Part shown: positions 53,807 through 64,000 of the stretch, piece by piece | Numbering within the stretch: position 1 is the first letter of the stretch | How the letters are laid out: every line of letters starts with the position of its first letter | NCBI RefSeq assembly: GCF_020991455.1 | Contig: NZ_JAJMOX010000003.1 | Span: 62,001-126,000 of the forward strand | Reading direction: 5' to 3' | DNA: 64,000 nt | Source: Flavobacterium sp. JAS | Lineage (GTDB): Bacteria > Bacteroidota > Bacteroidia > Flavobacteriales > Flavobacteriaceae | The notes under the pieces: generated by a model | Told to the model about the DNA's origin: nothing | What the model saw: only the letters and a program-made list of their open reading frames with translations | The model's database searches: none | Position numbers and translations under genes: made by a program

Positions 53807-55276
53807 ATGGGTATTGTTTTAAATCAATCTTTCAAAAATACAATTATAACTTATATAGGTTTCGCTATCGGAGCCATTAATACACTTTATTTATACCCAA
53901 TTTATTTAGGAGCAACTTATTATGGTTTAACTAACTATGTGACGTCTTGTGCTAATGTGATTATGCCTTTATTTGCGATTGGAATGCAAAACACTTTGGT
54001 TAAATTTTATTCACAATATCAAACGGATGAAGAAAAATCCCGTTTTTTATCCTTTACTGTCTTATTTCCTCTGCTATTAATAATTCCACTTTTACTGATT
54101 GGGCTTGTTTTTTATGATGAGATTCTGTTCTTTTTGTCAAAAAAGAATGCCATTGTAAAAAGTTATATATGGTTAATACCATTTATTGGACTATGTATGG
54201 CATATTTTGAAATTTTTTATGCTTGGCTGCGAGTAAATATGCACTCCGTTTTTGGAAACTTTGTTAAGGAAGTGGGTTTACGATTGTTTTCATTATTTCT
54301 ATTAATAGGTGTTTACTACAATTGGCTTAGTGTGGAAGGTTTTGTGTATGCAACAGCAATTTTGTATTTTTTTGCATTCTTGATTACCATGCTATATGCA
54401 TTTAGTATTCAAAAACCAACTTTTCAGTTTACAATACCAACAAATACAAAAGATATATTAGTATATACTTTTTATATTATTTTGTCTGGAAGTGTTGCTA
54501 ATTTGCTTTTAGATGGCGATAAAATGATATTAAATCAATACATGCAGATTGAAAATATCGCTTTCTATTCTGTGGCAACTTATATTGCATTGGTAATCTC
54601 AGTTCCAAGTCGTGCCATGCACCAAATTGTATATCCAATCACTGCAAAATTAATGCATGAGAACAAACACGATGAGTTGAATCGGCTTTACAAAAAGACC
54701 TCTATAAACCTGCAGATGGTAGGTGGTTTTGTAATGCTTTGCATATTCGTAAATATTAATCAATTGTACGAGCTGGTTCCAAAAGAATACAGCGGAGGAA
54801 TTGCGGTTGTATTCATGATTGGTTTGTCTAAATACTTTGATTTAATTTTAGGAAACAATAACGCTATCATTTTTAATACCAAATATTACCGCATGGTATT
54901 GTATTTAGGATTGATGCTGGTGGTATTGACTGTGGTTTTAAACATGATCTTTATTCCAATTTTTGGAATATTCGGATCAGCTTTTGCCACTTTATTGTCT
55001 ATTACTTTATATAGTCTCGCAAAACTTCTTTTTGTGGTTAAAAAGCTTAATTTATATCCGTTTACTAAAGAAACGATCTCCTCGATGTTGTTAACATTTG
55101 TCTTGTTTTTAATGTTTTACTTTTGGGAGTTTCCATTTTTTCAGCTTATCAGCATTGCTTTAAAATCGATTTTGGTTACAATTTTGTACGTATATCTAAA
55201 TTATAAGTTCAATATTTCTCCGGACATTAATAAAGTGATTGATACAATTTTGAAGAAGATTGGTATTAAAATTTAA
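53807..55276 (+). CDS. Polysaccharide flippase (MATE/Wzx-type)
   Basis: 489 residues with about 14 membrane segments, beginning NQSFKNTIITYIGFAIGAIN with the LYPIYLGATYYGLTNYVTS segment typical of the oligosaccharide flippase family. It would move a lipid-linked glycan unit across the inner membrane. Same-strand position after the GT4 gene and YfhO gene suggests the three serve one surface glycan. Confidence 0.87.
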   Translation: MGIVLNQSFKNTIITYIGFAIGAINTLYLYPIYLGATYYGLTNYVTSCANVIMPLFAIGMQNTLVKFYSQYQTDEEKSRFLSFTVLFPLLLIIPLLLIGLVFYDEILFFLSKKNAIVKSYIWLIPFIGLCMAYFEIFYAWLRVNMHSVFGNFVKEVGLRLFSLFLLIGVYYNWLSVEGFVYATAILYFFAFLITMLYAFSIQKPTFQFTIPTNTKDILVYTFYIILSGSVANLLLDGDKMILNQYMQIENIAFYSVATYIALVISVPSRAMHQIVYPITAKLMHENKHDELNRLYKKTSINLQMVGGFVMLCIFVNINQLYELVPKEYSGGIAVVFMIGLSKYFDLILGNNNAIIFNTKYYRMVLYLGLMLVVLTVVLNMIFIPIFGIFGSAFATLLSITLYSLAKLLFVVKKLNLYPFTKETISSMLLTFVLFLMFYFWEFPFFQLISIALKSILVTILYVYLNYKFNISPDINKVIDTILKKIGIKI

Positions 55277-55330
55277 CACGATTTTATTGAGAAAATAAAA
55301 AGTAATTTAAATTCTAAGTTATTTTGTTTT

Positions 55331-55338
55331 TATATTTG
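55331..55338 (+). promoter_or_regulatory. -7 element of the MscS-type channel gene
   Basis: A perfect TATATTTG 29 bases before the ATG at 55368. No TTG at the right distance. Confidence 0.45.
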
Positions 55339-55367
55339 TTATGAATACCAACTTATTCTAACAGAAT

Positions 55368-57014
55368 ATGAAAAAGAAAATACTTTGTTTTTTAGCCTTC
55401 TTTATTGTTTTATTTTCACCATTTGCCTTCGCGCAAAAAGACAGTACTCAAATTGCAAAACCGGAACTTAGTAAACTAAAAGGATATCCTGTACATCCTT
55501 TTAAAGACACACTTTTTTATGTCTATAATAAAGTTGGTTCTTTTTCTGCCGAGAACAGAGCAAATGCGATTACAGAAAAAATCAGAAAACTTTATGAAGA
55601 TTCTTTTTTTGAGAAAGATTCAATTTCGGTAGTTCCTTCAGATATCTCACAGGATATCATGTATAAGAATGATTTTGTAATCATGTCGATTCTGGATATT
55701 GATGGCAAAGCCGAAAATCAAACCGCAACTTATATTGCCAATAGGAATTTGAATTTGATAAAAAGAGCAATCATTTATCAAAATGAAAATTATTCGATGC
55801 TTCCAAAAAGACTTGGATATACTGCATTATTGGTTCTGATTATTGGATTAGTTCTATATTTTGTTGGGAAGATCTTTAACCGAATAAAATTTTATATCCT
55901 AAAAAATAGCGATCGATATTTTAAAGGATTCACATATAATAATATCAGTATTCTTTCGCCGCAGAAACAGCAATTTCTATTAATGAAATTGTACGGTTTT
56001 ATAAAAGCACTTACGCTCATTTTAATCGTTTATCTCTCGTTGCCTGTACTATTTAGTATTTTCCCGGCGACAGAAGCTTATACAACCACATTATTGAGTT
56101 GGATTCTTTCTCCGGCAAAACTCGCCGTTATGGGATTTGTTGGTTTCCTGCCAAGTTTGGTCACCATAATTGTTATTGTAGTTATATTTAAATACACTAT
56201 AAGAGTAATCCGTTTCTTTTTTGATGAGATAAAGAAAGAGAACATTAAAATAGATGGTTTTTATAGTGATTGGGCTATGCCAACATTCAATATAATTCGT
56301 CTTTTAATGTTGGCTTTTATGGTAGTAATAATTTTTCCGTATTTGCCAGGATCAGATTCTCCAATTTTTAAAGGAGTTTCTGTATTTGTTGGGGTTTTAT
56401 TCTCATTAGGTTCATCAAATGCAATTGCGAATATGGTTGCAGGATTGGTAATTACTTATATGCGTCCGTTTAAGATTGGCGACTTTATCAAAATTGGCGA
56501 TGTAAGCGGGGAAGTTATCGAGAAAACAGCGTTGGTGACAAGAATCAGAACGCCTAAATTTGAAGACATTACAATCCCAAATGCTACTGTTTTATCAAGT
56601 ACTTCTACAAACTATTCTTCAAACACAAAACAAGTTAATAACGGATTGTTAATTCATACAACCGTTACAATTGGTTATGACGTACCTTGGAAAGATATTT
56701 ACAAAGCTTTGATAGATGCGGCATTAAAAACAGAAATGATTGAGCAGACTCCGGCTCCTTTTGTTTTACAAACAAGCTTAGATGATTTTTATGTCTCTTA
56801 TCAGATTAACGTTTATACCAAAGAGCCAACGAAACAGCCTCGAATTTACTCTTCGTTACATCAGAATATTCAGGATTCATTTAATGCAGCGGGAATAGAA
56901 ATTATGTCGCCACATTATAACGCATTACGTGACGGAAACACAACAACAATCCCAGCGAATTATTTGGATAAAGATTATGAATCACCAACTTTTAATATTA
57001 AAAATAAAGGTTAA
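55368..57014 (+). CDS. MscS-family mechanosensitive channel with periplasmic N-terminal domain
   Basis: 548 residues. A signal peptide (LCFLAFFIVLFSPFAFAQ) is followed by a periplasmic domain (about 20-150). Four or more membrane helices follow from about 150, and then the MscS core near residues 320-380: VGVLFSLGSSNAIANMVAG (pore helix) and MRPFKIGDFIKIGDVSGEV (beta domain). PNATVLSSTSTNYS and a C-terminal alpha/beta domain complete it. It releases solutes on hypo-osmotic shock. E. coli MscS is 286 residues, and this is one of the extended forms. Confidence 0.92.
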   Translation: MKKKILCFLAFFIVLFSPFAFAQKDSTQIAKPELSKLKGYPVHPFKDTLFYVYNKVGSFSAENRANAITEKIRKLYEDSFFEKDSISVVPSDISQDIMYKNDFVIMSILDIDGKAENQTATYIANRNLNLIKRAIIYQNENYSMLPKRLGYTALLVLIIGLVLYFVGKIFNRIKFYILKNSDRYFKGFTYNNISILSPQKQQFLLMKLYGFIKALTLILIVYLSLPVLFSIFPATEAYTTTLLSWILSPAKLAVMGFVGFLPSLVTIIVIVVIFKYTIRVIRFFFDEIKKENIKIDGFYSDWAMPTFNIIRLLMLAFMVVIIFPYLPGSDSPIFKGVSVFVGVLFSLGSSNAIANMVAGLVITYMRPFKIGDFIKIGDVSGEVIEKTALVTRIRTPKFEDITIPNATVLSSTSTNYSSNTKQVNNGLLIHTTVTIGYDVPWKDIYKALIDAALKTEMIEQTPAPFVLQTSLDDFYVSYQINVYTKEPTKQPRIYSSLHQNIQDSFNAAGIEIMSPHYNALRDGNTTTIPANYLDKDYESPTFNIKNKG

Positions 57015-57253
57015 GATATTGATAATTAGTTGTTGTTTTTGATTATTTAACAGTTGTTCATTTTGTGGTTTAATTTATTAAAATTAAATTTATATTGAAA
57101 AATTGAAAATGATTTTTTAATTCTTTTGAGTTTAATGCATTTTAAGATCGCTAAAAGTGAGTATTGTAGATCTTTTCATATTAGATAATTTTGCAATAAA
57201 ATTAAAATGAAAATTAGTGTGGTAGAATTTGAATTAATTTTAGATTAATAATT

Positions 57254-57553
57254 ATGAAGAACAATCAGCTCAGTCAGGAACAAAGCTTACAAGTGTTTTC
57301 TAATATGATATCGAATAAAATTCATAAGGGATTTACTCTTGAAGAAAGAAATGATCAATTTCTTTTTGCTGTTCTTTCAAAAGGTGGAAAAGCCGTCAAT
57401 CACGGTTTAAATTTTATAATTTTTTGTTTAACGCTTGGATTATGGTCATTTGCGTGGTTATACCTTACTTTTGAAGCTTCAAAACAAAAGAAAATATTAA
57501 TAGCTATTGATGAAGATGGTTTTCCGTTTGAAGAAAAGTGCTTAGTCGCTTAA
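57254..57553 (+). CDS. Small membrane-associated protein of unknown function
   Basis: 99 residues with one central hydrophobic stretch (FIIFCLTLGLWSFAWLYLTF, residues about 55-74) and hydrophilic ends. No family recognised. The start follows a 239-base gap without visible features apart from A+T-rich sequence. It ends just before a strong hairpin. Confidence 0.65.
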   Translation: MKNNQLSQEQSLQVFSNMISNKIHKGFTLEERNDQFLFAVLSKGGKAVNHGLNFIIFCLTLGLWSFAWLYLTFEASKQKKILIAIDEDGFPFEEKCLVA

Positions 57554-57577
57554 TAAAATTATTAATTCACAAAAATT

Positions 57578-57618
57578 AAAGCCCTAAATTAAATAACTAC
57601 GATTTAATTTAGGGCTTT
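57578..57618. terminator. Bidirectional terminator
   Basis: Perfect 17-bp stem AAAGCCCTAAATTAAAT / ATTTAATTTAGGGCTTT with a seven-base loop, between the small gene and uvrA. Confidence 0.85.
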
Positions 57619-57627
57619 CTTATGGCA

Positions 57628-57660
57628 TAGAACCTCAGCTACTTAGTACCTCAGAACCTT
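57628..57660. repeat. CTTAG-type short periodic repeat
   Basis: TAGAACCTCAGCTACTTAGT then ACCTCAGAACCTT, ending against the uvrA stop codon. Confidence 0.5.
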
Positions 57661-57661
57661 T

Positions 57662-60457
57662 TTATAATTTATCTTTCAAATACACTCCTGTAACTGATTT
57701 TTTCTCTTTTACAACATCTTCCGGAGTTCCAACAGCTAGTAAATGTCCGCCGTTTTCTCCGCCTTCAGGGCCTAAATCTATGATCCAGTCGGCACATTTT
57801 ATTAAGTCTAGATTGTGCTCAATTACAATAATAGAATGTCCTTTATCAATTAAAGCATCAAATGAAGCTAGTAATTTTTTGATGTCATGAAAATGCAAAC
57901 CAGTTGTAGGTTCGTCAAAAACAAATAAAGCTTTGTCTTTTGTTGCACCTTTTACTAAAAATGAAGCCAGTTTAATACGTTGTGCCTCACCACCGGAAAG
58001 AGTAGAAGAAGATTGTCCTAATTGTACATATCCCAAACCTACATCCTGTAGCGGTTGTAATTTCTGAGTGATTTTTGTCTGTTTATTTTTTTCGAAAAAG
58101 GCAATTGCATCATCAATTGTCATCGTCAAAATGTCGTTGATGTTTTGATTGTCAAAAGTAATTTCCAGAACTTCTTTTTTAAATCGCTTTCCTCCACAGG
58201 TTTCACAAGGCAGCGAAACATCGGCCATAAAAACCATTTCGACATTAATAGAACCTTCTCCTTTGCAAGTTTCACAACGGCCTCCATCAACGTTAAAAGA
58301 AAAATGTTTGGCCTGATAACCTCTTATTTTGGATAGTTTTTCTTTGGCATACAAATCACGAATATCATCATAAGCTTTGATATACGTTACAGGATTTGAT
58401 CTTGAACTTCTACCAATTGGGTTTTGATCTACATACTCGATATGTTTTATTTGCGAAAAAGAACCTTTGATTTCACTAAACTGACCAGCTTTTTCAGCAG
58501 CATTTTCAAGCTTTTTCTGCATGGCAGGAAATAAAATCTTCTTGATCAAGGTACTTTTTCCACTTCCTGAAACTCCTGTAATTACAGTCAGAACATCTAA
58601 AGGAAAAGTAACATTGATATTTTTCAAGTTATTTTCTCTGGCACCAACAATATCAATATGATTTTTATATTTTCTTCTTTTCTTTGGAACAGAAATTTCT
58701 AAATCACCATTTAAGTATTTAGCCGTTAAAGAGTCTGATTTTAAGATTTCCGGATATGTTCCCTGAGCTACTAAATGACCTCCAAAAGTTCCTGCTTCAG
58801 GACCGATATCAATAATCATATCGGCAGCTTTCATAATATCCTCATCGTGCTCTACGACAATTACTGTATTGCCTAGGTCACGAAGCGAAAGCAAAACTTT
58901 AATCAATCGTTCAGAGTCTTTTGGGTGTAAACCAATACTTGGTTCATCAAGAATGTACATAGAACCCACCAAGCTGCTTCCTAATGAAGTCGCAAGGTTA
59001 ATACGCTGCGATTCTCCTCCTGAAAGTGTAGCAGAATTTCTGTTTAAAGTCAGGTAATCCAAACCAACTTCTGTCAAAAAGGACAAACGATTGTTGATTT
59101 CGACCATTAAACGTTTCGCGATTTGCTGTTCGTAAACATTCAAATCGATATTTTTGAAAAAAGTAACCAAATGTTTAATTGGCAAATCAACTAAATCAGA
59201 AACTGTTTTGCTGTTGATTTTTACGTACGATGCTTCTTCACGTAAGCGTTTTCCGCGACAAGAATGGCATTTTGTTTTTCCGCGGTAACGTGATAGCATT
59301 ACACGGTTTTGAATCTTATAATTTTTTTCTTCGAGTTCTTTAAAGAAAGCGTTTAAACCTTGAAAGTACTGATTTCCTTTCCAAAGTAAATCTTTTTGGT
59401 CATCTGAAAGTTCAAAATAAGGTTTATGAATTGGGAAATCGAATTTATAGGCGTGTTTTACCAACTCGTCTTTGTACCAACTCATACTTTCGCCACGCCA
59501 AGGATAAATAGCGCTTTCAAAAACGGATAAAGATGTATTTGGAACTACCAAATCAGAATCAATACCAATAATATTTCCGTAACCTTCGCAAACCGGACAA
59601 GCTCCATAAGGATTGTTGAAACTGAATAAATGTACGTTTGGCTCTAAAAATGTAATTCCGTCAAGCTCAAAATTATTAGAATAAGTAAATCTTTTATCAG
59701 AGTTTAATTCCTGTAAATAACAGATTCCTTTTCCTTCAAAGAAAGCTGTTTGAACTGCATCGGCCAAACGATTGTAGAATTCTTCTTCGTCTTTGACAAC
59801 AATTCTGTCAATGATCAATAAAATATCTTTATTATCTAATTTATGAAGTTCTGTAGGTGTAAATTCATCTAAACGAACCATTTCGTTATCAACCAAAATA
59901 CGGGAAAAACCTTGTTGTAAAAGTACTTTTAGTTTATCTTCTAATTGTCTTCCTTCTTCAAGATGAATAGGAGAAAGAAGCAGCCATTTACTGTCTAGTT
60001 CCAGATTTTTCACATCAGAAACAACATCGGTAATGGTATTTTTTTTAACTTCTAATCCTGAAACTGGCGAATACGTACGGCCAATTCTGGCAAACAAAAG
60101 TTTGATATAATCGTAGATTTCTGTTGAAGTTCCTACGGTCGAACGGGCATTTGTTGTGTTTACCTTTTGCTCAATTGCAATTGCCGGCGCAATACCTTTA
60201 ATGTATTCCACTTTTGGTTTGTCTAAACGTCCCAAAAACTGACGTGCATACGATGATAAACTTTCTACATAACGACGTTGTCCTTCGGCGTATAAAGTAT
60301 CGAATGCTAAACTTGATTTCCCTGATCCTGAAAGCCCCGTGATTACAACAAGTTTGTTTCGGGGAATCACCACATCTACATTTTTTAAATTATGTACTTG
60401 TGCTCCTTTAATTATAATATTATGTTTTGGGTCGAGTGTAGAAAGGTCGATTTGCAT
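57662..60457 (-). CDS. uvrA: Excinuclease ABC subunit A
   Basis: DNA damage recognition ATPase of nucleotide excision repair, working with UvrB. 931 residues from ATG 60457 ([18 protein letters not shown]). An in-frame start 12 bases earlier is possible. Two ABC modules: first Walker [13 protein letters not shown] near residue 45 and signature [12 protein letters not shown], second Walker [11 protein letters not shown] near 635 and [12 protein letters not shown]. Zinc-finger cysteines appear in [24 protein letters not shown] and CETCGGKR. Length is that of bacterial UvrA. Confidence 0.98.
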   Translation of the reverse strand: MQIDLSTLDPKHNIIIKGAQVHNLKNVDVVIPRNKLVVITGLSGSGKSSLAFDTLYAEGQRRYVESLSSYARQFLGRLDKPKVEYIKGIAPAIAIEQKVNTTNARSTVGTSTEIYDYIKLLFARIGRTYSPVSGLEVKKNTITDVVSDVKNLELDSKWLLLSPIHLEEGRQLEDKLKVLLQQGFSRILVDNEMVRLDEFTPTELHKLDNKDILLIIDRIVVKDEEEFYNRLADAVQTAFFEGKGICYLQELNSDKRFTYSNNFELDGITFLEPNVHLFSFNNPYGACPVCEGYGNIIGIDSDLVVPNTSLSVFESAIYPWRGESMSWYKDELVKHAYKFDFPIHKPYFELSDDQKDLLWKGNQYFQGLNAFFKELEEKNYKIQNRVMLSRYRGKTKCHSCRGKRLREEASYVKINSKTVSDLVDLPIKHLVTFFKNIDLNVYEQQIAKRLMVEINNRLSFLTEVGLDYLTLNRNSATLSGGESQRINLATSLGSSLVGSMYILDEPSIGLHPKDSERLIKVLLSLRDLGNTVIVVEHDEDIMKAADMIIDIGPEAGTFGGHLVAQGTYPEILKSDSLTAKYLNGDLEISVPKKRRKYKNHIDIVGARENNLKNINVTFPLDVLTVITGVSGSGKSTLIKKILFPAMQKKLENAAEKAGQFSEIKGSFSQIKHIEYVDQNPIGRSSRSNPVTYIKAYDDIRDLYAKEKLSKIRGYQAKHFSFNVDGGRCETCKGEGSINVEMVFMADVSLPCETCGGKRFKKEVLEITFDNQNINDILTMTIDDAIAFFEKNKQTKITQKLQPLQDVGLGYVQLGQSSSTLSGGEAQRIKLASFLVKGATKDKALFVFDEPTTGLHFHDIKKLLASFDALIDKGHSIIVIEHNLDLIKCADWIIDLGPEGGENGGHLLAVGTPEDVVKEKKSVTGVYLKDKL

Positions 60458-60545
60458 AAAAAAAGTCAATTTCTACAAAAGTAATCAATTTTGATTTGAG
60501 TTTTGTTAATCAGATTGTTCCAAATCTTAACTAATTTTTTGCCAC

Positions 60546-60696
60546 TCCCGATAGCTATCGGGATTCACGGATTAAAATGATTTCTTGAGTTATTGATTGC
60601 GTAAAAAAGTTTGCCACGAATTCACGAATTTTCTCTAATTTTTTCGCCGCGTATTTCGTCAATTTAATTGGGATAAATTCGTGAATTCGTGGCAAA
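60546..60696. repeat. Palindromic repeats in the uvrA upstream region
   Basis: In the 394-base gap between uvrA and the propeller regulator gene. TCCCGATAGCTATCGGGA (60546-60563) is a perfect 18-base palindrome. TTTGCCACGAATTCACGAAT (from 60610) pairs over 22 bases with 60675-60696 without mismatch. The second is the best copy of the family also seen at 11075 and 30070. The rest of the gap is plain A+T-rich sequence. Confidence 0.8.
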
Positions 60697-60851
60697 AAAA
60701 CAGCTACAATATTAAATCCTTTTAATCTGTGGAATCTGTGGTATATTTTTAAGCGTTAGATGTTAAAAATAATTTTGCTGAACTTGTTATTTCAATATAA
60801 AATAAGCTATTTTAGAACTGTTTTTATAATAAATTAATACAATATCCCGAT

Positions 60852-63653
60852 TTGAAAACTAAACTGTCTATACTGCTTTTTTTGATGAGTTTCTTACTGT
60901 TTTCGCAGGAGTTTCCGCCAATTATCAAATATTCATCTTCTGTTTATGGTGCCGGAAATCAGAGTTGGATGATTTCGCAGGACGATCAAAACTATTTGTA
61001 TTTTGCCAATAATGATGGACTTTTAGAATATAACGGAACAACCTGGCAATTATATACGGCTCCAAATGAAACCATTATTCGATCTGTAAAAGTAATTGGA
61101 AACAAGATTTATACGGGCTGTTACATGAATTTTGGTTATTGGACCAGACAGACTAATGGCAAACTAAAATATACTTCGCTTAGTGATACTATCAAAAATA
61201 AAATACTGGACGACGAACAGTTTTGGAATATCCTGAAGTACGATCAGTGGATTTTGTTTCAATCTCTAAACCGAATTTATATTTATGACACTAAAACCGG
61301 AAAATTCAAAATCATTGCTCCTAAAAATGGTGTGATAAAGTCGTTTGCTCCTAAAAATGCAATTTATTTCCAGACCATAAAAGAAGGACTTTTTGAAATT
61401 GAAAGCGGAAAAGCAAAATTAGTTTCGGATAATCCTATTCTAAAAAAATTCACGATTGTCAATGTTTTTACAATGGACGACGGTTTGTTGATTCAGACAC
61501 AATTGGATGGTATTTATAAATTGACCGGAAATACTTTAACGCGTTTCGCTACAGATGTCGATGCCGAATTAAAATCGAGTTTTGTCTATAGCAGCCAGCA
61601 CCTTCAGGACGGAAGTTTTGCTTTGGGAACGGTTTCTAACGGAATTTTTATTTTGTCGGATACCGGAAAACTTAAATATCATATTTCGCAAAGCAAAGGC
61701 TTGAGTAATAATACAGCTTTATCACTTTTTGAAGACAAAGATCAGAATTTATGGGCGGGGCTTGATAACGGAATCAATTGTATTAATATTCAGTCGCCTG
61801 TGCACAGTTTTACGGATGATACAGGAGTTTTAGGAACCGTTTATGCATCGGCAACTTTTAATGGTTTGCTGTATGTGGGAACAAATCAGGGATTATTTTG
61901 TAAAAGTATCCAGAGTAATTCAGAATTTAAATTCATTAACGGAACAAAAGGTCAGGTTTGGTCGCTTTTTGTATATGATAATACGCTTTTTTGCGGTCAC
62001 GATTCTGGTACTTTTATTGTTACAAATGATTCTGCCAGGAATATCTTTTCGGGATCCGGAACCTGGAAATTTGAATCTGTTCCGAATAATCGGAATCAAT
62101 TGTTTCAGGGAAATTATTATGGAATTTCGGTTTTGGAGAAAGTAAATAATCAATGGGTTTTCAGGAATAAAGTGCAGGGTTTTGATTATTCGTCAAGATA
62201 TTTTGAGGTTTCAAATAATCTGGATGTTTATGTAAGTCATGAATACAAAGGAATTTTTAGACTTAAACTGGATAAAACGCTCTTAAAAACAGATGGATTT
62301 TTCACTTATAAATCTCCCGGAAAAGGAAAGAATGCAAGTTTGACCAAATTTAACAATCAGATTTATTATGCTTATAAAGGTGGAATTTTTAAACTAAATA
62401 CTGCAAGAAAACTATTCGAAAAAGACAATTTGCTAAGTTCTATTTTTGAAAAAGACGAATATACTTCGGGTAAATTAATTGTCGATAATTCGAATAAAAT
62501 CTGGTTGTTTTCTAAAAATTATATTCATTATTTCTCGGCCAGTAAACTCAGTAACCAATTAAAGCAGAATGTAATTCCTATTCCGTCATCGCTAACGAAT
62601 TCGATGCTGGGTTATGAAAATATTACGCAAATCTCAAAATCAACGTATTTAATTGGTACAACCGATGGATATTATACGTTGAATATTGACGATTTAAGTT
62701 TTAAAAATTATACGGTTTTCATTACTGATATTACCATAAACAAACAAAACGAAACTTTAAAGAATGTGGCTATTCAAAGTGAAGGGAACTTTCGCTCAAG
62801 CGAAAATAATATCACGTTGAATTATACCGTTCCGGAATACAACAAATATATCAATTCAGAATATCAATATTTGTTAGAAGGTTTTCAGAATGATTGGAGC
62901 GAATGGAGTACGAAAGCGACGGTGAATTTCAAAAATCTTTCGCCGGGAAAATATACGTTTAAAGTAAGAGCCAAATATGCTAATACAATTTTAGAAAATA
63001 CTGCAACCTATACATTTGTGGTTTTAAAACCTTGGTATTCGACAAATCTGGCTTGGTTTATTTATTTTCTTTTAATGTTTGTGTTGGCTTATTTTATCAA
63101 TAAAGCGTACACCAATTATTATAGAAAACAGGAAGCAAAATTAATTGAAGAGAATAATCTTTTGCTGGAAATTAAAGAACTGGAAAACGAACAGCAATTA
63201 ATGAAACTCAGAAACGAACAATTGTCGCAGGATGTTGATAATAAAAATCGGGAATTGGCAGTTTCAACCATGAGTTTGAATAGTAAAAATGAATTGCTTG
63301 CTTTTATCAAAGATGATTTGAAAAAGACGACTCAAAATGACAGCAATAATATTAAATCAGTAATTAGTACCATTAATAAAAACATAACCGAAGAAGATTC
63401 CTGGAATGTCTTTAAAGAAGCGTTTGATAATGCCGATAAAGATTTCCTGAAAAGAATCAAACAACAACATCCGTTATTGACTCCAAACGATTTGCGTTTG
63501 TGTGCGTACCTGCGATTAAATCTTTCTTCAAAAGAAATTGCTCCTTTATTTAATATTTCGGTTCGAAGTGTTGAAATTAAAAGATATCGTTTGCGTAAAA
63601 AAATGGATTTGCAGCACGAAATTGGTTTGGTCGAATATATTCTGGCTGTATAG
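60852..63653 (+). CDS. Membrane-spanning propeller / Y_Y_Y / LuxR-type regulator
   Basis: 933 residues from TTG 60852. Signal or anchor sequence (LSILLFLMSFLLFSQ) followed by beta-propeller repeats up to about residue 640 (units such as DKDQNLWAGLDNGINCI). A Y_Y_Y-type Ig-like domain covers about 650-735 (YQYLLEGFQNDWSEWS, LSPGKYTFKVRA). One membrane helix (LAWFIYFLLMFVLAYFI), a coiled coil, and a C-terminal LuxR-like helix-turn-helix (LSSKEIAPLFNISVRSVEIK) complete it. No histidine kinase domain. It should sense a glycan outside and act on DNA directly from the membrane, like SusR-type regulators. The probable SusC gene 241 bases downstream is the likely target. Confidence 0.92.
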   Translation: MKTKLSILLFLMSFLLFSQEFPPIIKYSSSVYGAGNQSWMISQDDQNYLYFANNDGLLEYNGTTWQLYTAPNETIIRSVKVIGNKIYTGCYMNFGYWTRQTNGKLKYTSLSDTIKNKILDDEQFWNILKYDQWILFQSLNRIYIYDTKTGKFKIIAPKNGVIKSFAPKNAIYFQTIKEGLFEIESGKAKLVSDNPILKKFTIVNVFTMDDGLLIQTQLDGIYKLTGNTLTRFATDVDAELKSSFVYSSQHLQDGSFALGTVSNGIFILSDTGKLKYHISQSKGLSNNTALSLFEDKDQNLWAGLDNGINCINIQSPVHSFTDDTGVLGTVYASATFNGLLYVGTNQGLFCKSIQSNSEFKFINGTKGQVWSLFVYDNTLFCGHDSGTFIVTNDSARNIFSGSGTWKFESVPNNRNQLFQGNYYGISVLEKVNNQWVFRNKVQGFDYSSRYFEVSNNLDVYVSHEYKGIFRLKLDKTLLKTDGFFTYKSPGKGKNASLTKFNNQIYYAYKGGIFKLNTARKLFEKDNLLSSIFEKDEYTSGKLIVDNSNKIWLFSKNYIHYFSASKLSNQLKQNVIPIPSSLTNSMLGYENITQISKSTYLIGTTDGYYTLNIDDLSFKNYTVFITDITINKQNETLKNVAIQSEGNFRSSENNITLNYTVPEYNKYINSEYQYLLEGFQNDWSEWSTKATVNFKNLSPGKYTFKVRAKYANTILENTATYTFVVLKPWYSTNLAWFIYFLLMFVLAYFINKAYTNYYRKQEAKLIEENNLLLEIKELENEQQLMKLRNEQLSQDVDNKNRELAVSTMSLNSKNELLAFIKDDLKKTTQNDSNNIKSVISTINKNITEEDSWNVFKEAFDNADKDFLKRIKQQHPLLTPNDLRLCAYLRLNLSSKEIAPLFNISVRSVEIKRYRLRKKMDLQHEIGLVEYILAV

Positions 63654-63683
63654 GAACTCAAAAAGTACTTCAAAAAAACTATA

Positions 63684-63729
63684 CATTACCTCAACATTTG
63701 ATATTTGGAGTGTTTTTGTTAAGGTAATG
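63684..63729. promoter_or_regulatory. Inverted repeat between regulator and downstream receptor gene
   Basis: CATTACCTCAAC (63684-63695) and GTTAAGGTAATG (63718-63729) are inverted repeats with one mismatch, 22 bases apart. No T-run follows, so an operator is as likely as an attenuating hairpin. Confidence 0.4.
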
Positions 63730-63894
63730 TTAATGATTTTTTCATTCTGAGATTATATGTAAATCAGTATATTTTTTGAGATATATTGAATTTTAGCATG
63801 ATTTTTTTGTTATGTATGTTTTTTGTTGAGGTTAATTTTAACGTATTCTTAAGAGGATGCGATAATTTTAGCTTTCAATAAAAACTAACTAATT

Positions 63895-64000
63895 ATGAAA
63901 TCTAAATTATTACTAACCGTACTATTGCTGTTTACATCGTATGCGTTTTCGCAGTCTTTTGATGTAAACGGAACAGTACTAGATGGCTCAGGTTTAGCAT
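63895..64000 (+). CDS. Start of an exported protein, probably SusC-like receptor (cut by window edge)
   Basis: 35 codons are visible from ATG 63895. A signal peptide (MKSKLLLTVLLLFTSYAFSQ) is followed by FDVNGTVLDGSGLA, which fits the opening strand of the carboxypeptidase-like domain at the N terminus of SusC-type TonB-dependent receptors. Position behind an exported LuxR-type regulator is the usual arrangement in such loci. The rest is outside the window, so the assignment is an inference. Confidence 0.6.
   Translation, partial: MKSKLLLTVLLLFTSYAFSQSFDVNGTVLDGSGLA

Overview
The window looks like a chromosomal segment of a Flavobacterium-type bacterium (Bacteroidota). Supporting signs are low G+C, SusC-type TonB-dependent receptors at both edges, a type IX secretion sorting domain, an exported LuxR-type propeller regulator, many families typical of Flavobacteriia, and repeated -7 elements of the form TAnnTTTG, several with an upstream TTG at about 20 bp. 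Shine-Dalgarno sequences are essentially absent, so starts were chosen from conserved N termini. GTG and TTG starts recur.

Bases 1-11016 hold part of a polysaccharide or amino-sugar utilisation locus. It contains a truncated SusC-like receptor, a carbohydrate-binding family 9-like protein, a LacI-type regulator, and an operon of GHMP sugar kinase, NTP-transferase-like enzyme, sugar MFS transporter and a NagB deaminase fused to a PIG-L/LmbE domain. The receptor and the kinase operon are each preceded by the same module: two 14-bp palindromes 23 bp apart, then a promoter. This makes them very likely one LacI-controlled regulon.

Bases 11244-37671 are mostly housekeeping and conserved hypothetical genes. 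They include pyrG-yidC, a DUF4956 membrane protein facing an exported PEP-synthase/dikinase-like protein, mnmA, a T9SS-sorted subtilisin-like protease, nitronate monooxygenase, a CoA-type Nudix hydrolase, a PlsC-type acyltransferase, an ECF sigma factor with a membrane partner, pepD, a 36-residue lysine-rich protein, a DUF389 protein, a DEAD-box helicase and rdgB.

Bases 37755-40758 hold an ABC exporter and a DUF2809 protein in convergent orientation. They are separated by a frameshifted REP-associated (Y1/HUH) transposase element with near-identical 33-bp palindromes on both sides. A 28-bp direct repeat at its edges supplies the 3' ends of both neighbouring genes.

Bases 40880-57553 carry a GH88 hydrolase, a membrane-anchored FMN glutamate-synthase-like enzyme, an NYN/LOTUS protein, an alpha-oxoamine synthase (serine palmitoyltransferase or cysteate acyltransferase type) near a large GNAT-like protein, and an envelope-glycan group (YfhO, GT4 glycosyltransferase, flippase, MscS channel). 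Bases 57662-64000 hold uvrA, a membrane-spanning propeller/Y_Y_Y/LuxR regulator and the first codons of an exported protein, probably a second SusC receptor. No tRNA, rRNA, CRISPR array or prophage was recognised. Several short palindromic repeat families occupy the intergenic spaces.
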